This document shows positions 5,143 to 7,995 of a stretch of DNA of 7,995 nucleotides, one piece after another. Both the position numbers and the translations under genes were made by a program. The notes beneath the pieces were generated by a model that made no database searches, was not told the DNA's origin, and was given only the letters and a program-made list of their open reading frames with translations. The stretch covers positions 1 through 7,995 of the forward strand of contig JAUQOX010000131.1 in assembly GCA_030550695.1 (NCBI GenBank), given 5' to 3'. Each line of letters opens with the position of its first letter. Positions within the stretch are counted from its first letter, which is position 1. This DNA is from Gemmatimonadota bacterium (GTDB lineage Bacteria > Gemmatimonadota > Gemmatimonadetes > Longimicrobiales > Gaopeijiaceae).

Positions 5143-6048
5143 ATGGGCCCTAGTCACCTTCCCCGCTCAGCGGACGGCCGCCCCCCGTGTGCCTCCCCGT
5201 CGGCCCGTGGGCCCGGCAGGGGCCCCCGGCGGCACAAGGTTGGGTCGGCGCCTGGGGCTGGGCGACGGGAACCGGTACGGCGGGTCTCCCCGCTTCGGGC
5301 GCTGTTCCTCCTTGTGTGGCTCGCCTTGGCGGTGGCGATCCAACCCTTGCAAGCGTGGGGTACGGTAGAAAAGGCTCCTCCGGATGTGGGTGACCCGGCA
5401 CGGGGGTCCGGAGGTCCGGCGGAGGTCATCCCCCCCTGGAGGCTGACCGTTCTCCCACGCCTGGGACTCCTCCTCCCGGCCCCGGAGCTCTACAGCATCT
5501 ACAAGAACTTCGTCGGGGACGGACCCATCGAATGGACCTCCGGATCTTTGGGGAGAGCGCTGGTGGTGGGCCTGGCCCTGGAAGCCCAGTTCCCCGATGG
5601 AGGGGTCGCCCTCCGGGGCGAGGCCGCCCGGACCTTCCGGGGCTGGTTTCACGCCACTCACGGGGTGCGGATTCCCCGGATCCTGTGGGACCCGCCTCGT
5701 GTCGAGAACACGTTCTTCGATATCCCGGCCCACCTCACCTTTGCGGGTATTCAGGCGGTTTTGCCCCTACGCCTGGGCATGGAAGGGCTGCAACCCTACG
5801 TCCTGTTGGGGTTCTCCGGGAAGTGGTATGATTTCGGACCCCCTTCCCCGGACAATACCGTAGAAGCCATTCTCCCTACCGAGGGCTTCGTTCCCAGCGC
5901 CGACCTGGGAGCCGGACTGGCGGTCGGGTTGTGGGGCTTTTCGCTGGAGTTCCAGGTCCGCGACAACGTGAACCGATATTGGGGAAGGACCCAGCACGAT
6001 CTCGTGCTCTCTGCCGCCTGGACCCAGCCGTTGACTCGGCTCCGCTAA
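5143..6048 (+). CDS. Putative outer-membrane beta-barrel protein
   Basis: A 301-residue exported protein of unknown function. Seen: a hydrophobic signal core at about 51-70 (LRALFLLVWLALAVAI) ending near L-Q-A-W-G. Alternating, aromatic-edged beta stretches follow at about 99-112, 138-150, 154-166, 192-211, 217-230, 251-271 and 283-295. The Gly-rich turn pattern and the FSLEFQVRDNVNRYW strand resemble small outer-membrane barrels. ATG 5143 has AAAGGA 5 nt upstream, the best start available. It leaves about 46 Arg/Gly/Pro-rich residues ahead of the signal core. The frame is open further upstream to 4759, but that part is low-complexity and probably not translated. No porin or enzyme signature is visible, so transport, adhesion or structural roles are all open. 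It is divergent from the cytochrome cluster. Confidence 0.72.
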   Translation: MGPSHLPRSADGRPPCASPSARGPGRGPRRHKVGSAPGAGRREPVRRVSPLRALFLLVWLALAVAIQPLQAWGTVEKAPPDVGDPARGSGGPAEVIPPWRLTVLPRLGLLLPAPELYSIYKNFVGDGPIEWTSGSLGRALVVGLALEAQFPDGGVALRGEAARTFRGWFHATHGVRIPRILWDPPRVENTFFDIPAHLTFAGIQAVLPLRLGMEGLQPYVLLGFSGKWYDFGPPSPDNTVEAILPTEGFVPSADLGAGLAVGLWGFSLEFQVRDNVNRYWGRTQHDLVLSAAWTQPLTRLR

Positions 6049-6059
6049 GGCCGTGGGAT

Positions 6060-6078
6060 CCCCCGCGGGCGCCGGGGG
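6060..6078. terminator. GC-only hairpin between convergent genes
   Basis: CCCCCG (6060-6065) pairs with CGGGGG (6073-6078) across a 7-nt loop, 11 nt after the barrel stop and before the convergent zinc-ribbon stop at 6175. A competing pairing of G5 (6075-6079) with C5 (6091-6095) exists. Another stem, GGAGGGA/TCCCTTC (6122-6128 with 6132-6138), lies nearer the zinc-ribbon gene. None has a T-run, so termination here may be Rho-dependent. Confidence 0.3.
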
Positions 6079-6174
6079 GACGGGCTCCGGCCCCCGAAGC
6101 CGCCAAGATGGGATCCGAAGCGGAGGGAGGCTCCCTTCTGGGAAGGCCCGTCGAGTGGGTCGTGGGGCCAAGTC

Positions 6175-6384
6175 CTAAGGCAAAGGGCGCCGATCCACGG
6201 CACGCCTGACGCCGCAGGCAGGGCAGCACACCAGGACCCGATCCCGGACGTAGCTTACGGAAGAGGGGAAGACTACCGGCAAGACGAGAAGGGTCCTCCC
6301 GCAACGGGGACACGGCGGTGGGGAGGATTCCTCGAGGCTTTGGCGGAGCCTTCGTTCCTCGTGTGGCGTGTAGTCCGGAGCCAT
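6175..6384 (-). CDS. Small zinc-ribbon protein, function unknown
   Basis: A 69-residue protein with two CXXC knuckles, C-P-R-C (25-28) and C-P-A-C (54-57), 25 residues apart. This is the spacing of a treble-clef or zinc-ribbon fold that binds one zinc. The N-terminus is charged (HEERRLRQSLEE, likely helical) and the strand between the knuckles reads SSVSYVRDRVLV. It has no membrane segment, so it is probably cytoplasmic and may bind nucleic acid or protein. I recall similar short conserved proteins but cannot name the family. A purine-rich GAGAAGAGG precedes ATG 6384. It is divergent from HU across a 242-bp spacer and convergent with the barrel gene. Its small size leaves some doubt, but the paired cysteine motifs are unlikely by chance. 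Confidence 0.65.
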   Translation of the reverse strand: MAPDYTPHEERRLRQSLEESSPPPCPRCGRTLLVLPVVFPSSVSYVRDRVLVCCPACGVRRAVDRRPLP

Positions 6385-6402
6385 GACCTCTTCTCTCGGG
6401 AA

Positions 6403-6414
6403 AAGCCTAGGCTT
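6403..6414. promoter_or_regulatory. 12-bp perfect palindrome in the HU / zinc-ribbon divergent spacer
   Basis: AAGCCTAGGCTT is a perfect 12-bp palindrome 18 nt upstream of the zinc-ribbon start. On the minus strand it contains TAGGCT, which stands 17 nt after TTTCGA and could be that gene's -10. A dimeric regulator bound here would cover the promoter. Nested around it, GGGAAAA (6398-6404) and TTTTCCC (6434-6440) form a wider inverted repeat. Confidence 0.35.
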
Positions 6415-6440
6415 GGCGCGGCCTTTTCGAAAGTTTTCCC

Positions 6441-6469
6441 TTGACGCCGCATTCTGTGGAGTTTAGCGT
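6441..6469 (+). promoter_or_regulatory. Candidate sigma-70 promoter of the HU gene
   Basis: TTGACG (6441-6446, five of six to consensus) is followed after exactly 17 nt by TAGCGT (6464-6469; T-A at the first two positions and T at the last). Transcription would begin near 6476, leaving a leader of about 150 nt. The region is AT-richer than its surroundings. This is the best promoter match in the window. Confidence 0.5.
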
Positions 6470-6494
6470 AGCTTCGAACACGAGGGATTTGAGG

Positions 6495-6519
6495 AAAACG
6501 CACGTTTCCGTGCGGTTTT
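6495..6519 (+). promoter_or_regulatory. Terminator-like hairpin in the HU leader
   Basis: AAAACGCACG (6495-6504) pairs with CGTGCGGTTTT (6509-6519) around a TTTC loop. This gives six GC-rich and four A-T pairs with a single-base bulge, and G6494-C6520 extends it. The right arm ends in T4, the form of an intrinsic terminator. It begins only about 20 nt after the predicted HU transcription start, so it may be an attenuator, a 5' stabiliser, or the end of a short transcript. On the minus strand it would also read as hairpin plus T4. Confidence 0.45.
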
Positions 6520-6611
6520 CTCCGGGTTGGAGCGTTTTCCTCGATCCCCCTGCGGTGTTGAAATCCTTCTGGGGCCGCGGTGTCGGCCCGGCCCTTCCTT
6601 GCCCACCCGTC

Positions 6612-6619
6612 GAGAGGAG
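6612..6619 (+). promoter_or_regulatory. Ribosome binding site of HU
   Basis: GAGAGGAG lies 7 nt upstream of ATG 6627. It fixes the start that gives the standard HU N-terminus MNKSELVD. The frame is open further upstream (to ATG 6441), but that extension has no ribosome site and no homology. Confidence 0.8.
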
Positions 6620-6626
6620 CAGTCCC

Positions 6627-6911
6627 ATGAACAAGTCCGAGCTCGTGGATACCCTGGCCAAGACCACCGGTATGACCAAGGCCGATGCGGGAGCCGCGGT
6701 GGACGCGCTCTTTGCGCCCAAGAACGGGATCATCGCCAAGGCGCTGAAGAAGGGGAACCGGATCCAGATCACCGGCTTCGGCACCTTCGAGACCAAGAAG
6801 CGTAAGGCTCGTACGGGCCGGAATCCCAGAACGGGTGAGAAGATCAAGATCGCAGCCAGCAAGGCCCCGGCCTTCCGCCCCGGCAAGGGCTTGAAGGAAG
6901 CTGTGAAGTAG
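6627..6911 (+). CDS. hup: HU-family DNA-binding protein
   Basis: A 94-residue nucleoid protein that dimerises and bends DNA in the minor groove through two beta-arms. Seen in order: N-terminal helices (MNKSELVDTLAKTTGMTKADAG, residues 1-22); the hydrophobic core strand I-T-G-F-G-T-F-E; the DNA-contacting arm R-T-G-R-N-P-R-T-G-E-K-I (63-74); then A-P-A-F-R-P-G-K-G-L-K-E-A-V-K at the end. All are close to the family pattern, and the intercalating Pro is at position 68. Against a 90-residue E. coli-type HU it has about four extra residues around F-A-P-K-N-G-I-I (helix 2 region). I recall this insertion from HUs of several non-proteobacterial phyla. It has its own promoter candidate and a long structured leader, fitting growth-controlled expression. 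The family is certain; HU versus a specialised paralogue cannot be decided from one copy. Confidence 0.96.
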   Translation: MNKSELVDTLAKTTGMTKADAGAAVDALFAPKNGIIAKALKKGNRIQITGFGTFETKKRKARTGRNPRTGEKIKIAASKAPAFRPGKGLKEAVK

Positions 6912-6920
6912 ACAGGGTAT

Positions 6921-6966
6921 CCCACGGACTCCCTGCTCTTCCCCGTGGGGAGCAAGAGACCCACGG
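6921..6966. repeat. Alternating CCCACGG / CCGTGGG / CCCACGG element after HU
   Basis: Three 7-nt units lie just past the HU stop: CCCACGG (6921-6927), its complement CCGTGGG (6943-6949), and CCCACGG again (6960-6966). The middle unit can pair with the first (15-nt loop) or the third (10-nt loop), but not both. It is probably part of the 3' end of the HU message or a convergent termination zone. No T-run follows. Confidence 0.4.
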
Positions 6967-6979
6967 TAAGGGGGGAGCG

Positions 6980-7017
6980 CCTTGTGGGTAGCCTGCGGCG
7001 TCGGGGCATCCACAAGG
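6980..7017. terminator. 10-bp hairpin between HU and the DbpA-like gene
   Basis: CCTTGTGGGT (6980-6989) pairs with ATCCACAAGG (7008-7017): nine Watson-Crick pairs and one G-T, with an 18-nt GC-rich loop. It lies in the 138-bp spacer between the convergent HU and DbpA-like genes. It could act as a shared transcription end for both strands, though neither side shows a T-run. Confidence 0.4.
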
Positions 7018-7049
7018 GGACGGCTCCTCGGAAGGCGGATGAAGGGGTC

Positions 7050-7995
7050 TCACCTCTGGGGGGTGGGGCCCCTTCCCCTTTGGGGTTTTCCTGCGGAGGT
7101 TCCCCGAGGGCTAGGGGAAGGGGGAGAAGGGCGGGTCCGCCCTGTGCCGCGGTCAAAGTCCACCCGTACCGCTCGCCCCCGAATTGTGGTGCCGTTCAAG
7201 CTCCGGATGATGCGCTCGGCCAAAGCAGGCGGCACCTCCACCAAGGAAAAGTGGTCCCGAATCTCGATCTTCCCCACTTGGGAGCCCTCCACGCCTGCCT
7301 CGCCCGTAATGGCTCCCAACAGGTCCCCGGGACCGATGCCGTCCTTCTCTCCTACGGAGAGGAACAGCCGGACCCAGGCTCGGAGGGCTTCCCTCTCCCC
7401 CCCGCCGACCCCCAGACTCCCGAGATCTGCTTTTCCCGCAAGGTCCCCTTCCTGCGTCTTTCTTCGAAGAAGGGCCAAGGCCGCCGCCGCCACCTCGCCG
7501 GGAGCCCACGTTTCGAAGAGAGGTTCCAGAGCCAAGTAGAACGGGGAAAGGTCCTCTTCCCGGAGAGCCTTCTCCAACCGCTTCAGGGTCCGTTCGATTT
7601 CCCCCGCGATCCGCGCCGGCCGCCCCTCTGCCGCAGGGACGAGGCGGTAGCCCGCCCGCCGAGCCGTTTCCCGCAAGTGCGGGAGCTCCCTGGGCCGGAC
7701 CAGGACCACCCCGACCGCCGGCGGAGCGTGCCGCCGATGGAGGGATTCGGGATCCGGCGGAACGGTCACGGAAACCGTGGAGACGACGACCCCGTCTTCG
7801 AGTTCTTCGAGCACTTCCCTGGCGTCGGCACAGTAGGCCGAAATCCAGACGGGACGATCCTCCTCTCCCGGGGCGCCGGATAGGAAGCCTCGCAAAGCCA
7901 AGGAGTCCGCCAGGTCCGCCCCTTCGTCGTCGCTGGACACGAAGAGGAGGACGTGTCTTGCCTCGTCACGGAGGGCCTCTTCCACCGTTGCCAGC
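7050..7995 (-). CDS. DbpA-type RNA-binding protein with degenerate helicase domain (5' end outside window)
   Basis: The frame enters from the right edge and ends at TGA 7052-7050, with 314 residues visible. The first roughly 120 residues look like DEAD-box helicase RecA domain 2: HVLLFVSSDDEGADLADSLALRG matches motif IV and its helix. It is, however, shortened, with VVVSTVSVTVPP-D-P-E-S-L-H-R-R-H-A-P-P where motifs V and VI (the R-G-L-D and H-R-I-G-R-T-G-R signatures) should be. A helical linker follows (about 125-205). Then comes a clear DbpA RNA-binding domain (about 206-283; VGEKDGIGPGDLLGAITGEA, VGKIEIRDHFSLVEVP, LNGTTIRGRAVRV), which in DbpA binds structured rRNA. The C-terminal tail is Arg/Gly/Pro-rich. 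ATP-driven unwinding is doubtful; RNA binding is likely. A GTG at 7985 is only an internal codon. Confidence is high for the domain, moderate for the degenerate reading. Confidence 0.88.
   Translation of the reverse strand, partial: LATVEEALRDEARHVLLFVSSDDEGADLADSLALRGFLSGAPGEEDRPVWISAYCADAREVLEELEDGVVVSTVSVTVPPDPESLHRRHAPPAVGVVLVRPRELPHLRETARRAGYRLVPAAEGRPARIAGEIERTLKRLEKALREEDLSPFYLALEPLFETWAPGEVAAAALALLRRKTQEGDLAGKADLGSLGVGGGEREALRAWVRLFLSVGEKDGIGPGDLLGAITGEAGVEGSQVGKIEIRDHFSLVEVPPALAERIIRSLNGTTIRGRAVRVDFDRGTGRTRPSPPSPSPRGTSAGKPQRGRGPTPQR

Noticed and set aside
6273..7156. Two minus-strand frames of about 250 residues over the HU gene
   Set aside because: Antisense to a certain HU gene; no motifs, and they overlap the zinc-ribbon gene as well.
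6945..7883. 312-residue plus-strand frame
   Set aside because: Antisense to the DbpA-like gene, whose RNA-binding domain is unmistakable on the minus strand.

Overview
This is a GC-rich, gene-dense stretch of a chromosome that looks Gram-negative and didermal. The signs are two apparent lipoproteins that carry heme c motifs, an exported beta-barrel-like protein and an NTF2-like lipoprotein. The protein styles (TMTC-like membrane glycosyltransferase with TPRs, HU with a short insertion, small zinc-ribbon protein, detached DbpA-type RNA-binding domain) remind me of Gemmatimonadota or a nearby phylum. That is recollection plus inference; no rRNA or marker gene is present to settle it.

Layout: (1) The 3' tail of an unidentified gene (3-113) overlaps, by TGATG, a Tll0287/DUF3365-like monoheme lipoprotein gene (113-850, +). 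(2) Converging on it is a minus-strand cluster read 4579 to 865. In order it encodes a lipidated hexaheme cytochrome with a collagen-like stalk, an NTF2/DUF4440-like lipoprotein, and a TMTC-like GT-C glycosyltransferase with C-terminal TPRs. The last gene and the Tll0287-like gene end 14 bp apart, and both stop codons lie in one perfect 8-bp stem. (3) A 563-bp very GC-rich gap separates the cytochrome gene from a divergent beta-barrel-type outer-membrane protein gene (5143-6048, +). (4) A small zinc-ribbon protein gene (6175-6384, -) converges on the barrel gene and is divergent from an HU gene (6627-6911, +). The divergent spacer holds a good HU promoter candidate, a 12-bp palindrome and a terminator-like leader hairpin. 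(5) Converging on HU is the 3' part of a DbpA-like protein gene (7050-7995, -). Its helicase domain 2 is shrunken and lacks the arginine-rich motif VI, while its RNA-binding domain is intact.

How the genes may work together: regions 1 to 3 encode exported or membrane proteins of the envelope, two of them heme proteins. A reasonable hypothesis is an envelope redox locus in which the hexaheme protein is held off the membrane on a short triple helix. The TMTC-like enzyme might glycosylate an exported protein, possibly the cytochrome. No sequence evidence proves that link. Regions 4 and 5 are nucleic-acid housekeeping. I saw no tRNA, rRNA, CRISPR, insertion sequence or phage gene.
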